A stretch of 22,629 nucleotides of DNA. Origin: DASZGI01 sp035938995. Lineage in GTDB: Bacteria > Actinomycetota > Actinomycetes > Streptomycetales > Catenulisporaceae. The notes beneath the pieces were generated by a model. That model was not told the origin of the DNA and did no database searches. It saw only the letters and a program-made list of their open reading frames with translations. How positions within the stretch are numbered: the first letter of the stretch is position 1; the number at the start of each line of letters is the position of its first letter. Where the stretch lies: positions 1 through 22,629 of the forward strand of contig NZ_DASZGI010000312.1 of assembly GCF_035938995.1 (NCBI RefSeq). Reading direction: 5' to 3'. The position numbers and the translations under genes are program-made. This document shows positions 6,690 through 14,089 of the stretch, one piece after another.

Positions 6690-7726
6690 AGCGCCTGCTC
6701 CTGCGGCACACGGTGCTGCGGCGGCTGGTGACCATTCCCACGGCTCTGCTGCTCTTAGTGGTCATCGGCGCGCTCACTCCGGTCGCCATCGTGATCAGCG
6801 GCCTGCTCGCGCTGCGCCCGGGCGGCCGAGGGCGGGTCATGCGGATCGCCCTGTTCGCGGTCGTATATCTGATCTCGGAGATGGTCGGCCTGCTCGGCGC
6901 CGCGTGGCTGTGGGTGCGCGCCGGGCTGGGCAGAAGGATCGGCGACCCGCGCATTCAGCAGGAGCACTACAACATGTTGGGCGGAATCCTGCGCGGGCTC
7001 TACGCGGTCGGCACCACGCTGTTCAACATCCAGGTCACGACGGTGGGCGCGCCGCACGGTGACGCCGAGCCGACCCTGCCGGCTACGCCGGGCCGCCCGC
7101 TCGTGGTCCTCAGCAGACACGCCGGTCCAGGCGACTCCTTCCTCCTCGCGCACGCCCTGCTCACGCTGGCGCACCGCAGGCCCCGGATCGTGCTCAAGGA
7201 CGCCCTCCGGCTCGATCCGGCCATCGATCTGATCATCAGCCGCCTGCCGCACAGTTTCGTGAGCCAGGAGCCGAACGGCGGCGAGATCGCGACCCGCGAG
7301 ATCAAGCAGATCGCCGGCACGATGGGGCCGACGGACGCGCTGCTGGTGTTCCCCGAGGGCGGCAAGTTCACCCCGCGGCGCAGGCTGCGCGTGATCGCGA
7401 GCCTGCGTCGCAAAGGTCTGGCACGGGCGTCCGAACAGGCGCGTCGGCTGCACAACGTCCTGCCCGCGAAACCGGCCGGGGTGTTCACGGCGATCGACGC
7501 GGCGCCCCACGCCGAGCTGGTCTTCCTCGCGCACACCGGACTCGATCACATCCAGAGTGTGCGCCAGACGTGGCAAGGCATCCCCCTGACCCACCCGGTC
7601 GAGGTGACGTGGTGGACGATCCCCGCCGAGCGCGTGCCCTCCGACGAGGACGCGCGACTGCGCTGGCTGGCCGGCAACTGGGCCGAGATGGACGCATGGA
7701 TCAGCCGGACGCAGCCGCCGGCGTAA
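6686..7726 (+). CDS. Lysophospholipid acyltransferase-like membrane protein (PlsC superfamily)
   Basis: This is a predicted glycerolipid acyltransferase of 346 aa. Two hydrophobic segments (about 17-43 and 53-78) anchor it. The HX4D catalytic motif is present as RHAGPGD (His145, Asp150) and the acceptor-binding motif as VFPEGGKFTP (221-230). These are the two core signatures of PlsC/LPLAT enzymes. The start ATG 6686 overlaps the patatin stop in ATGA, so expression is coupled. A phospholipase that releases an acyl chain beside an enzyme that re-adds one suggests a phospholipid remodelling (Lands-type) pair; the exact lipid cannot be read from the sequence. The spacing between HX4D and PEG is about 72 residues, which is usual. 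Confidence 0.9.
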   Translation: MKRLLLRHTVLRRLVTIPTALLLLVVIGALTPVAIVISGLLALRPGGRGRVMRIALFAVVYLISEMVGLLGAAWLWVRAGLGRRIGDPRIQQEHYNMLGGILRGLYAVGTTLFNIQVTTVGAPHGDAEPTLPATPGRPLVVLSRHAGPGDSFLLAHALLTLAHRRPRIVLKDALRLDPAIDLIISRLPHSFVSQEPNGGEIATREIKQIAGTMGPTDALLVFPEGGKFTPRRRLRVIASLRRKGLARASEQARRLHNVLPAKPAGVFTAIDAAPHAELVFLAHTGLDHIQSVRQTWQGIPLTHPVEVTWWTIPAERVPSDEDARLRWLAGNWAEMDAWISRTQPPA

Positions 7727-7727
7727 C

Positions 7728-7759
7728 GGATCGCCGGGCTCCGCGGAGCCCGGCGATCC
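7728..7759. terminator. Bidirectional terminator between acyltransferase and chitinase genes
   Basis: GGATCGCCGGGCTCC at 7728-7742 pairs perfectly with GGAGCCCGGCGATCC at 7745-7759, leaving GC at the centre. It starts right after the acyltransferase stop and ends 12 bp before the convergent chitinase stop, so it can serve both genes. No long T-tract is present on either strand. Confidence 0.85.
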
Positions 7760-7771
7760 TTGTGCCGGACC

Positions 7772-9388
7772 TCAGCCGGTGTAGCCCGCGAACATCTTCG
7801 AGAACTGATACGGCGCCTGGGAGATCTCCGTGCACGTGGACAGCCCGCCGCCACCGGTGCACGGCTGGTCGCGGGTCACCGCCCAGAAGCCGAGCTCGCT
7901 GAGGTGGTTCTGCTCGGCGAACGTGATCAGCTGCTGGGCGTCGGAGAAGCCGAAGACCTCGTCGGACTCGTCGTTCTGGCCGATCATCGGGGTCACGCCG
8001 ACCATGGCCCAGGTCTGCGCCGTCGTCAGGTTCGGCCAGACGCCGGCGATCTGGGCGCGGGTCGACTGGGCCGCCTGGATCGCATAGGCGCCCATCTTGC
8101 CTGCGGGGTTGGGCGCGGTTGAGTCGCCGAAGTCCATGGCCATCACGTTCACCGTGGTCACGTTCACGCCGTGGGCCGCCGCCGACTGCAGGATGTAGAC
8201 GCCGTCCGCCGTCAGCCCGCTCGGCAACACCGGCAGAGTCAGGCTCACCTTCAGGTCGCGGCCTTTCGCGCGCTGGGCGGCCTGAACTGCGGCGATCGCC
8301 GCGGACCGGCGGTCCACCGAGGCGTGGTCGGCGACTGCGGCGCCTTCGATGTCGAAGTCGATCCGGTCGAGCGAGTAGGCGTTCACGACCTTCTGGTACT
8401 GCGCGGTCAGGCTCGGCACGTCGGTGCAGGACTGGGCCAGCTCGGCGCCGTTCTCGCCGCCGAACGACACGCGCACGTCGCCGCCCGCCGCGCGGAGCGC
8501 GTCGAAGTCCGACTTGTCCCAGCCGGCGCCCGGGTCGAACGCGTTGAACCAGCTCGCGGTGCAGGTGGTGGACCCGTTGATGACGAAGCCGAGAGAGAAC
8601 TGCTTAAGTCCGGTCGCCGACGCGAGTTGCGGCAGGCTCGGCGTGGGCCAGGCTCCCATGTCGACGTAAGGGGCCGCGGTCCCCGGTTCCGTGCCGCTGC
8701 CCGCGACCGCGGTGACCGCGGCGCTGTGCCCGGACTCGTTGCCGGCCGCGTCGAACGCGGTCACGGTGAACGTGTGGCTGCTCCCCGCGAGCAACCCTGT
8801 GATCTTCGCGGACGTGGCGGTCGTCGTCGCGATCACGCTCGAGCCCTCATAGACGTTGTACCCGGTGACGCCGACGTTGTCGGTGGAGGCGTTCCAAGCC
8901 AGGGCGATGCTGTCGGGCCCGCTGCCGGTCGAGTGCAATCCGCTCGGTGTGGAGGGCGGCGTGTTGTCCGGCGGCAGTCCTTGGCAGGGTTCGTTGTTGA
9001 TGAGGCAGTTCGCCGGAGGCGAGGCGGCTCCGGTGGTGCTGACGTCGAGCCCCACCGGATCGGCGCTGGCACCGGGCGCGAGCGGCGAGGCCCAACTCGG
9101 GGACGTGACGGTGTAGTGCGTGCCGCTGCTGGTGTACGAGGCATTCCACAGGCTCGTGATGGCCTCGCCTGCCGCCAAGTCGAAGGTCATCGTCCAGCTG
9201 TTGATCGTGGCGTTCGTGTCGTTGGTGATACTGAACTGGCCCTCGAAGCCGCTGCTCCAGCTTTGCGTCGTACTGAAGGTGGCTATCAGTCCGGCGTTTC
9301 CGGCTGCCTGCGCGGCGGGTGTCGAGGCTACGGCGGCGCCCCCGATCAGGGCGAGGGACGCGAGAGTTGCAAGCGAGACGCGCCTCAC
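7772..9388 (-). CDS. Secreted chitinase: CBM2, fibronectin III, GH18
   Basis: This enzyme hydrolyses chitin outside the cell. GTG at 9386-9388 with GAGGAGG about 7 nt upstream gives 538 aa; longer starts add an Arg-rich tail and run into the promoter. Order: signal peptide (about 1-29, ending AQA), a family 2 carbohydrate-binding module (about 30-127, with SWTMTFDL and SLWNASY), a fibronectin III domain (about 143-229), and a GH18 catalytic domain (about 238-538). The catalytic DxxDxE motif is DRIDFDIEG with Glu348 as acid. The layout matches streptomycete chitinases. A DasR-like operator lies within the promoter, so induction by GlcNAc-derived signals is expected. It is convergent with the acyltransferase gene and downstream of the threonine aldolase gene, but with its own promoter. 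Confidence 0.95.
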   Translation of the reverse strand: MRRVSLATLASLALIGGAAVASTPAAQAAGNAGLIATFSTTQSWSSGFEGQFSITNDTNATINSWTMTFDLAAGEAITSLWNASYTSSGTHYTVTSPSWASPLAPGASADPVGLDVSTTGAASPPANCLINNEPCQGLPPDNTPPSTPSGLHSTGSGPDSIALAWNASTDNVGVTGYNVYEGSSVIATTTATSAKITGLLAGSSHTFTVTAFDAAGNESGHSAAVTAVAGSGTEPGTAAPYVDMGAWPTPSLPQLASATGLKQFSLGFVINGSTTCTASWFNAFDPGAGWDKSDFDALRAAGGDVRVSFGGENGAELAQSCTDVPSLTAQYQKVVNAYSLDRIDFDIEGAAVADHASVDRRSAAIAAVQAAQRAKGRDLKVSLTLPVLPSGLTADGVYILQSAAAHGVNVTTVNVMAMDFGDSTAPNPAGKMGAYAIQAAQSTRAQIAGVWPNLTTAQTWAMVGVTPMIGQNDESDEVFGFSDAQQLITFAEQNHLSELGFWAVTRDQPCTGGGGLSTCTEISQAPYQFSKMFAGYTG

Positions 9389-9464
9389 GGCGGGTCCTCC
9401 TCGGTGAGCGCGGCGCACCGGGCACCGCGGACGGGAAACCTGCGCCGTGCGCCGCGGCACTTTC

Positions 9465-9493
9465 AGATTGGTCCAGACCAGTGGGTGCGTCAA
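9465..9493 (-). promoter_or_regulatory. Chitinase promoter with embedded DasR-like operator
   Basis: On the minus strand, TTGACG (9488-9493) and CAATCT (9465-9470) form a -35/-10 pair with a 17-bp spacer. Across the spacer lies ACTGGTCTGGACCAAT (9467-9482), whose core TGGTCTGGACCA is an almost perfect palindrome. It matches the DasR-responsive element consensus A(C/G)TGGTCTAGACCA(C/G)T except near the centre and at one end. A repressor bound here would cover both promoter elements. The start codon is 77 bp downstream of the -10. Confidence 0.85.
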
Positions 9494-9528
9494 GCGCCCT
9501 TACCAGATTCGGGCAAGGGTGACCCGGG

Positions 9529-9546
9529 CGCTGACTCCTGTCAGCG
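9529..9546 (-). terminator. Hairpin after the threonine aldolase gene
   Basis: CGCTGAC and GTCAGCG (7-bp stem, 4-base loop) lie just past the aldolase stop codon. No T-tract follows. It may end the DUF6421-aldolase transcript before the chitinase promoter. Confidence 0.5.
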
Positions 9547-9549
9547 TTA

Positions 9550-10602
9550 TCAGCGTCGGAGTTCTTCGGCGATGGCCGCGGCGAAAGTGTCGATGTCTGC
9601 TTCGGTGGTGTCGAAGGCGGTCATCCAGCGCACCTCGCCGGTGTGCTCGTTCCAGGTGTAGAAGCGGAAGCGCTTCTGGAGGCGCTCGGTGACCTCCGCC
9701 GGGAGGATCGCGAAGAGGGCGTTGGCTTGGGGCGTGCGCACGACTTCGAGCCCTGGCAGATCCTTGACCTCGGCGTAGAGCCGCTGGGTCATCGCGTTCG
9801 CGTGCGTCGCGTTCCTGAGCCAGAGGTCGGAGCCGAGAAGCGCCTCGAACTGCACGGAGACGAAGCGCATCTTGGACGAAAGTTGCATCGCCGCCTTGCG
9901 CAGGAACTGCATGCCGCGGGCCGCGTCCGGATCGAGGACGACGATCGCCTCGCCGAGCATCATGCCGTTCTTCGTGCCGCCGAACGAGAGCACGTCCACG
10001 CCGACGTCGTTGGTGAACTGCTTGAGCGGCAGGCCGAGGGTCGCGGCGGCGTTCGCCAGGCGGGCGCCGTCGAGGTAGACCTTCATGCCGTGCTGGTGGG
10101 CCTGGTCGCAGAGGGCTGCGATCTCCTCGGGTGTGTAGCAGGTGCCGAGCTCGGTGGACTGGGTGAGCGCGACGACGCGGGGCTGGGCCCGATGCTCGTC
10201 GCCCCAGCCCCACGCGTGCCGGTCGACCAGTTCCGGGGTGAGTTTGCCGTCCGGGGTGGGCAGGGTCAGCAGCTTGAGTCCGGCGACCTTCTCGGGGGCG
10301 CCGCACTCGTCGACGTTGATGTGGGCGCTCTCGGCGCAGATGACCGAGTCCCAGCGCTCGGTCATCGACTGGAGGGCGACCACGTTCGCGCCGGTCCCGT
10401 TGAACACGGGGTACGCGTGCGCGGCGGGCCCGAAGTGGTGCTTGAAGACCTGCTGGAGCGACTCGGTGTAGACGTCTTCGCCGTAGCTGACCTGGTGGCC
10501 GCCGTTGGCCAGCGCGAGCGCGTCGAGGATCTGCGGGTGCACGCCGGCGTAGTTGTCGCTGGCGAAGCCCCGCAGTTCCGGGTCGTGTCGGCGCTCGGTC
10601 AT
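9550..10602 (-). CDS. Low-specificity threonine aldolase / beta-eliminating lyase family PLP enzyme
   Basis: This fold-type I PLP enzyme is predicted to cleave L-threonine or allo-threonine to glycine and acetaldehyde. The 350-aa product shows FNGTGANVVALQ (67-78) for cofactor phosphate binding, AESAHINVDECGAPE with His95 stacking on the ring, LDGARLANAAA with Asp178 binding the pyridine nitrogen, and FGGTKNGMM with Lys211 forming the Schiff base. Length and motif order fit the family. ATG 10600-10602 overlaps the stop of the DUF6421 gene in ATGA, so the two are translationally coupled. The link to DUF6421 suggests the real substrate may be more specific than threonine, but nothing here shows it. 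Confidence 0.93.
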   Translation of the reverse strand: MTERRHDPELRGFASDNYAGVHPQILDALALANGGHQVSYGEDVYTESLQQVFKHHFGPAAHAYPVFNGTGANVVALQSMTERWDSVICAESAHINVDECGAPEKVAGLKLLTLPTPDGKLTPELVDRHAWGWGDEHRAQPRVVALTQSTELGTCYTPEEIAALCDQAHQHGMKVYLDGARLANAAATLGLPLKQFTNDVGVDVLSFGGTKNGMMLGEAIVVLDPDAARGMQFLRKAAMQLSSKMRFVSVQFEALLGSDLWLRNATHANAMTQRLYAEVKDLPGLEVVRTPQANALFAILPAEVTERLQKRFRFYTWNEHTGEVRWMTAFDTTEADIDTFAAAIAEELRR

Positions 10603-12029
10603 CGGCCGTCTCGCTCGGTGGTCACGGTCGTCTCGGCGGCAGTCGTCTCGGTGAGCGGGGCCGCGGCCGCGGTGATCCCCTTCGTGGAGGCGATCACCGG
10701 GCGCAGCTTCTTCTCCAGTGCCTCGTAGAACATGCTCAGCGGGAACTCGTCGGCCAGGACGAGGTTCACCAGTTCCTTCGGGGCGCCGTCGAGCGGCAGC
10801 ACCTCGGGCCAGGGAGCGTACAGGCCCCGGGACCAGGTGGACGCGGGGTGCGGCGTCACGAATTCGGCGACCAGCTCGTAGGCCGCGATCCAGTGGGCGG
10901 TCTTCGGCCGGTCGATGCCGTCTCGGTACAGCGTCTCGATCCGCTCGAGCAGCGCGACGGTCGCGGGGGCGGCCCGGTCCCAGTCGATGCGCAGGGTGTT
11001 GTCGGTCCACCGCAGCACGCCGTTCTTGTGCAGGTAGGCGAACAGCAGCTGGCCGCCGAGGCCGTCGTAGTTGCGCACCCGGGTGCCGGTGATCGGGAAC
11101 CGGAAGAGCCGGTCGAACAGGATCGCGTACTGGATCGGCCTGGCCTGCGCGAGTCCCTCGGCTTCGAGGCGCACCGCCTCGCGGAAGGTGGTCAGATCGC
11201 AGCGCAGCTCCTCGAGGGAGTAGAGCCAGTACGGCATCCGCTGCTTGATCATGAACGGGTCGAACGGCAGGTCGCCGCGGCTGTGCGTCCGATCGTGGAT
11301 CATGTCCCACAGGGCGAAGGTGTCCTGCGTGGTCTGATGATCGTTCAGGAGCGCCTCGGTGTCGGCCGGAAGGTTCAGCCGGGTCGTCGCGGCGGCGGCG
11401 GTGGTGACGGCGCGGAACCGGGCGGCCTCCCGGTCGCAGAAGATGGCGCCCCACGTGTACACCGGCACCTCGCGCACGGCCACGGTCTCGGGGAACAGCA
11501 CGGCCGAGTTGGTGTCGTAGCCCGCGGTGAACGCCTCGAAGGTGATCGGGACGAACATCGGGTTGTCGTAGCGCGAACGCTCGAGCTCAGCCAGCCAGTC
11601 CGGCCAGACCACGCGGAACAGGACGGCCTCGAGATTGCGGTCCGGGTTGCCGTTCTGCGTGTACATCGGGAAGACGACGAGGTGCTCGAGCCCGTCCTCG
11701 CGCCGGCGTTCCGGGTGGAACTCGAGGAGCGAGTCGAGGAAGTCCGGCACGCCGAAGCCACCGTCGGCCCATGTGCGCAGGTCAGCGGCGACCGCGTGGT
11801 GATACGCGGCGTCGTGGGGGAAGAGCGGGGCGAGTTCGGTGAGCGCGTCGAGGACGGTGCCGAGGGCGGAGCGGGCGTCCGCGAGGTCGTGCGCGGCGGC
11901 GTCGATGGAGCCGTCCTTGGCCTGGAGCGGGCGGATCTCCTCCACGGCCGCGGCGAGGCGGCGCCAGGCGGGGTGCTCGGCAGCGGCAGATCGCATCGGA
12001 GCGCGCAAAACCGAACCTATCTCCGTCAT
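10599..12029 (-). CDS. DUF6421 family protein
   Basis: The 476-aa product matches what I remember of the actinobacterial DUF6421 family along its whole length: HPAW near 19, QAKDGSID near 36-43, FPMYTQNGNPDRNLEAV near 120-136, YDTNSAVLFPETVAVRE near 171-187, and WDMIHDRTHSRGDLPFDPFM at 241-260. The His/Asp-rich segment HDRTHSRGD (245-253) looks like a possible metal or catalytic site, though the family has no established activity that I know of. There is no signal peptide or membrane helix. The last 25 residues are Thr/Ala/Glu-rich and probably disordered. ATG 12029 and ATG 12032 both follow GGAAGGG; 12029 gives the family-like MTEI start. The gene's end overlaps the threonine aldolase start, implying joint function. 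Confidence 0.88.
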   Translation of the reverse strand: MTEIGSVLRAPMRSAAAEHPAWRRLAAAVEEIRPLQAKDGSIDAAAHDLADARSALGTVLDALTELAPLFPHDAAYHHAVAADLRTWADGGFGVPDFLDSLLEFHPERRREDGLEHLVVFPMYTQNGNPDRNLEAVLFRVVWPDWLAELERSRYDNPMFVPITFEAFTAGYDTNSAVLFPETVAVREVPVYTWGAIFCDREAARFRAVTTAAAATTRLNLPADTEALLNDHQTTQDTFALWDMIHDRTHSRGDLPFDPFMIKQRMPYWLYSLEELRCDLTTFREAVRLEAEGLAQARPIQYAILFDRLFRFPITGTRVRNYDGLGGQLLFAYLHKNGVLRWTDNTLRIDWDRAAPATVALLERIETLYRDGIDRPKTAHWIAAYELVAEFVTPHPASTWSRGLYAPWPEVLPLDGAPKELVNLVLADEFPLSMFYEALEKKLRPVIASTKGITAAAAPLTETTAAETTVTTERDGR

Positions 12030-12032
12030 CAT

Positions 12033-12155
12033 GCCGCCCTTCCGCAAGTTTTTCGCTAGAGACGTCAATTTACTATAGGAATTCTCGCCTACCGAGACGA
12101 GCGGAGGCAAGGCTCAGCTCGAGGAGCGCTCAAGGGCGGATGGTGGGACGAGTCC
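12033..12155 (-). promoter_or_regulatory. Intergenic region with AT-rich promoter candidate for the DUF6421-aldolase operon
   Basis: An AT-rich patch around 12048-12085 stands out in the GC-rich background. On the minus strand it contains TATAGT (12072-12077), a fair -10 element about 40 bp before the start codon. No clear -35 is visible at the right spacing. The operon is therefore likely transcribed on its own rather than from the DUF6493 gene upstream. Confidence 0.45.
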
Positions 12156-13742
12156 TTACCGTAGGGAGTCGCACAGGCGACGGGCCGCCGCTGACACCGG
12201 TGATCGGCTGGATCTGCCGGCCAGGCTGGTCAGCAGACCGGCAGTGGCGGCCGGGACGCGGGGCGGCTTCTGGCCGTTGCGGTGGACTGTCTCGAGCGCT
12301 GTGGTCGCGACGTCGAGCAGATGCGCCGTGTAGGGAACGGGGTGGGGGACGGCCGGGGGCGCGATCGCCGGGAGCCAGTTCAGGATCGTCGATGCGATCG
12401 ATGCCGCGGCCCGGCCAGCTGCCCCGGGACGGGGCTGGTCTTCGAGGGCTTGGCGCAGGATCGGCGTCGCGGCGCGCAGGAACTGGCGGCCCGGCCGCAC
12501 CGCGCAGCCAGTGAGCGCGGCGGCGAACTGCGCACCGTCGAGCTGCCCGGACCCGGCCAGCAGCGTCAGCGCCTCGGCGGCGTCGGTCCGTTCCATAGGG
12601 GAGCGCGAGACCAGGCCGCGGGCCAGGGCGACGCTCATGCCGTGACCTGGGCTTATCGCTCCCGCGTAGCGGTACACGCGGCTGATCTGGGTCAGCAGGT
12701 GCGGCTCGCAGCACCCGCCGTGCGCGTCAGGGTGCTGTGGATGCCACGACGCGGCGGCGGCCACCAGGTCCGTATGCGCGGGCAGCAGGCCAGGCCAGCA
12801 GATCGGCCAGCAGGACCCGTCGGCGAGCGCGACCGGCGCGTTCCACCCGCGGCGCAGAAGGTGGATGAGCGTGATCGGGGCCGCCGGGCCGCCCGGGTCG
12901 GTCGCCAGGCGCGCGAGCGCAAGGCCGCCGGTCGTGGACGGCATGGGCCGCACGGGCAGAGGGACGGGAGACGACAGTGGGTTGGGGACGGCCGGGAGCG
13001 TGGGGCGGCCACCGCGTAGCCACCCCTCGAGACGCCGCCCGTCCGGGGATGCCAGCTGCCGCGCGGCCCGGATCGTGGCCGGGCCGGGGTTCAGCGGCAG
13101 CCTGAGCAGAGCCTGGTCGAAGTCGACCGGCCACGGCTGCCAGCCGGCGTCCTCGGCCGCCGAGATCCGCGCGACCAGGATCTCCGGTGCGATCCAGCCG
13201 GCCGGGTCGGTCGGCGTGCTCACCAGCTCCACCGGGCTCGGCGCCCCGATCCGCGCGGCGATTTCGGCCAGGCGCAGCGTGAGGATGTCGGCCGGGGTCC
13301 GCAGGATCAGGCGGTCCACGCCCGCCGGGCGGTCGAGCGGGAGGTCGAGGCGGTCGATGAGCGCGGCCAGCGTCACGGAGACGCCGCGCGGACGATCGGA
13401 AGCCGGGAGCCAGACCAGGACGTTGACCAGGCGGTGCAGCTGACGCAGCGGTGTGGCGGCGGGCAGGTCCCGGGACCGCTCGCCCGGCGTGACCTTCTCG
13501 GTGGTCTCGGCGAGCGCGCCGCGAATCCCCGGCCAGTCCGTCCGCGCGGACCGGACCAGGTCGGCGAGCGTCTCTTCGAGGGCGAGGATGTCCGACGGGC
13601 CGTGCACCAGCAGCTCGGCGACCCGCGCCGCGATCTCGGCCGCGGGCCGGCCGTCAAAAGTACTCGCAGCGACATCAGACCTAGGCATCAGGGCCACCGG
13701 CGCGCTCGGCGTTCGCATGTCCTCGGCGTCGAGCGCGCGCAC
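12156..13742 (-). CDS. DUF6493/MolR-like family protein, short form
   Basis: The 528-aa product resembles the actinobacterial DUF6493 (MolR-like) proteins: helical, Leu/Ala-rich, with segments such as VELVSTPTDPAGWIAPEILV and DQALLRLPLNPGPATIRAAR in the middle, and a C-terminal TDAAEALTLLAGSGQLDG followed by SAAARRLCDSL. Function is unknown. In many actinomycetes such genes sit beside SWIM zinc-finger, AAA ATPase and VWA genes; none is here. Members I recall are often longer, so the N-terminal part may be reduced. GTG 13742 is chosen because AAAGGAGGAG (13745-13754) precedes it directly; ATG 13718 and 13688 are later options. A central Cys-rich patch (GGCCEPH) is notable. It is divergent from the amylase gene. 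Confidence 0.72.
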   Translation of the reverse strand: MRALDAEDMRTPSAPVALMPRSDVAASTFDGRPAAEIAARVAELLVHGPSDILALEETLADLVRSARTDWPGIRGALAETTEKVTPGERSRDLPAATPLRQLHRLVNVLVWLPASDRPRGVSVTLAALIDRLDLPLDRPAGVDRLILRTPADILTLRLAEIAARIGAPSPVELVSTPTDPAGWIAPEILVARISAAEDAGWQPWPVDFDQALLRLPLNPGPATIRAARQLASPDGRRLEGWLRGGRPTLPAVPNPLSSPVPLPVRPMPSTTGGLALARLATDPGGPAAPITLIHLLRRGWNAPVALADGSCWPICWPGLLPAHTDLVAAAASWHPQHPDAHGGCCEPHLLTQISRVYRYAGAISPGHGMSVALARGLVSRSPMERTDAAEALTLLAGSGQLDGAQFAAALTGCAVRPGRQFLRAATPILRQALEDQPRPGAAGRAAASIASTILNWLPAIAPPAVPHPVPYTAHLLDVATTALETVHRNGQKPPRVPAATAGLLTSLAGRSSRSPVSAAARRLCDSLR

Positions 13743-14089
13743 CGCTCCTCCTTTCGCCCCCGTGCCAAACCTCCATGCTGCCAGCACGCGCGTTCGGGTG
13801 GAAGTCGTGGCAAGGCATTGACTAGGCGCGTGCGGCGTGCGGCGGAGCGCGCGAAGCCGGTCACGAAGAATCACAGAAATGCTGACATCTTATGCAATCC
13901 GGACCAGCGTCGAACGCGTGGCGCCGCGCCCCGTTGGTGTCTCGACCCGGAACCCAGCGTCTGGCGGCTCTGCGACAATGCGCCCAATCGACACTTTCCG
14001 GGCGACGGCCGGCGGTGTACCGTCACCAAGAGCGCGTTCTGTCACGGGGCAACGAGGCCTGCGTCGTAGAGCGCTGAGATGGAGCGATG
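13743..14089. other. Divergent intergenic region between DUF6493 and amylase genes
   Basis: About 350 bp with no convincing gene. It should hold both promoters. A TAnnnT element (TACCGT, near 14019) with TTTCCG 17 bp upstream is a weak candidate for the amylase promoter. I did not find a TTGCAA-type maltose-regulator repeat or a DasR-like site here. Confidence 0.4.

Noticed and set aside
8171..12059. Plus-strand open frames (496, 361 and 403 aa) opposite chitinase, aldolase and DUF6421 genes
   Set aside because: Antisense shadows with Arg/Gly/Val bias; the minus-strand genes carry catalytic motifs and ribosome sites.
12130..12714. Minus-strand 194-aa frame overlapping the end of the DUF6493 gene
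   Set aside because: Pro/Arg/Gly-rich product with no family features, in another frame of a longer gene with coherent helical sequence.
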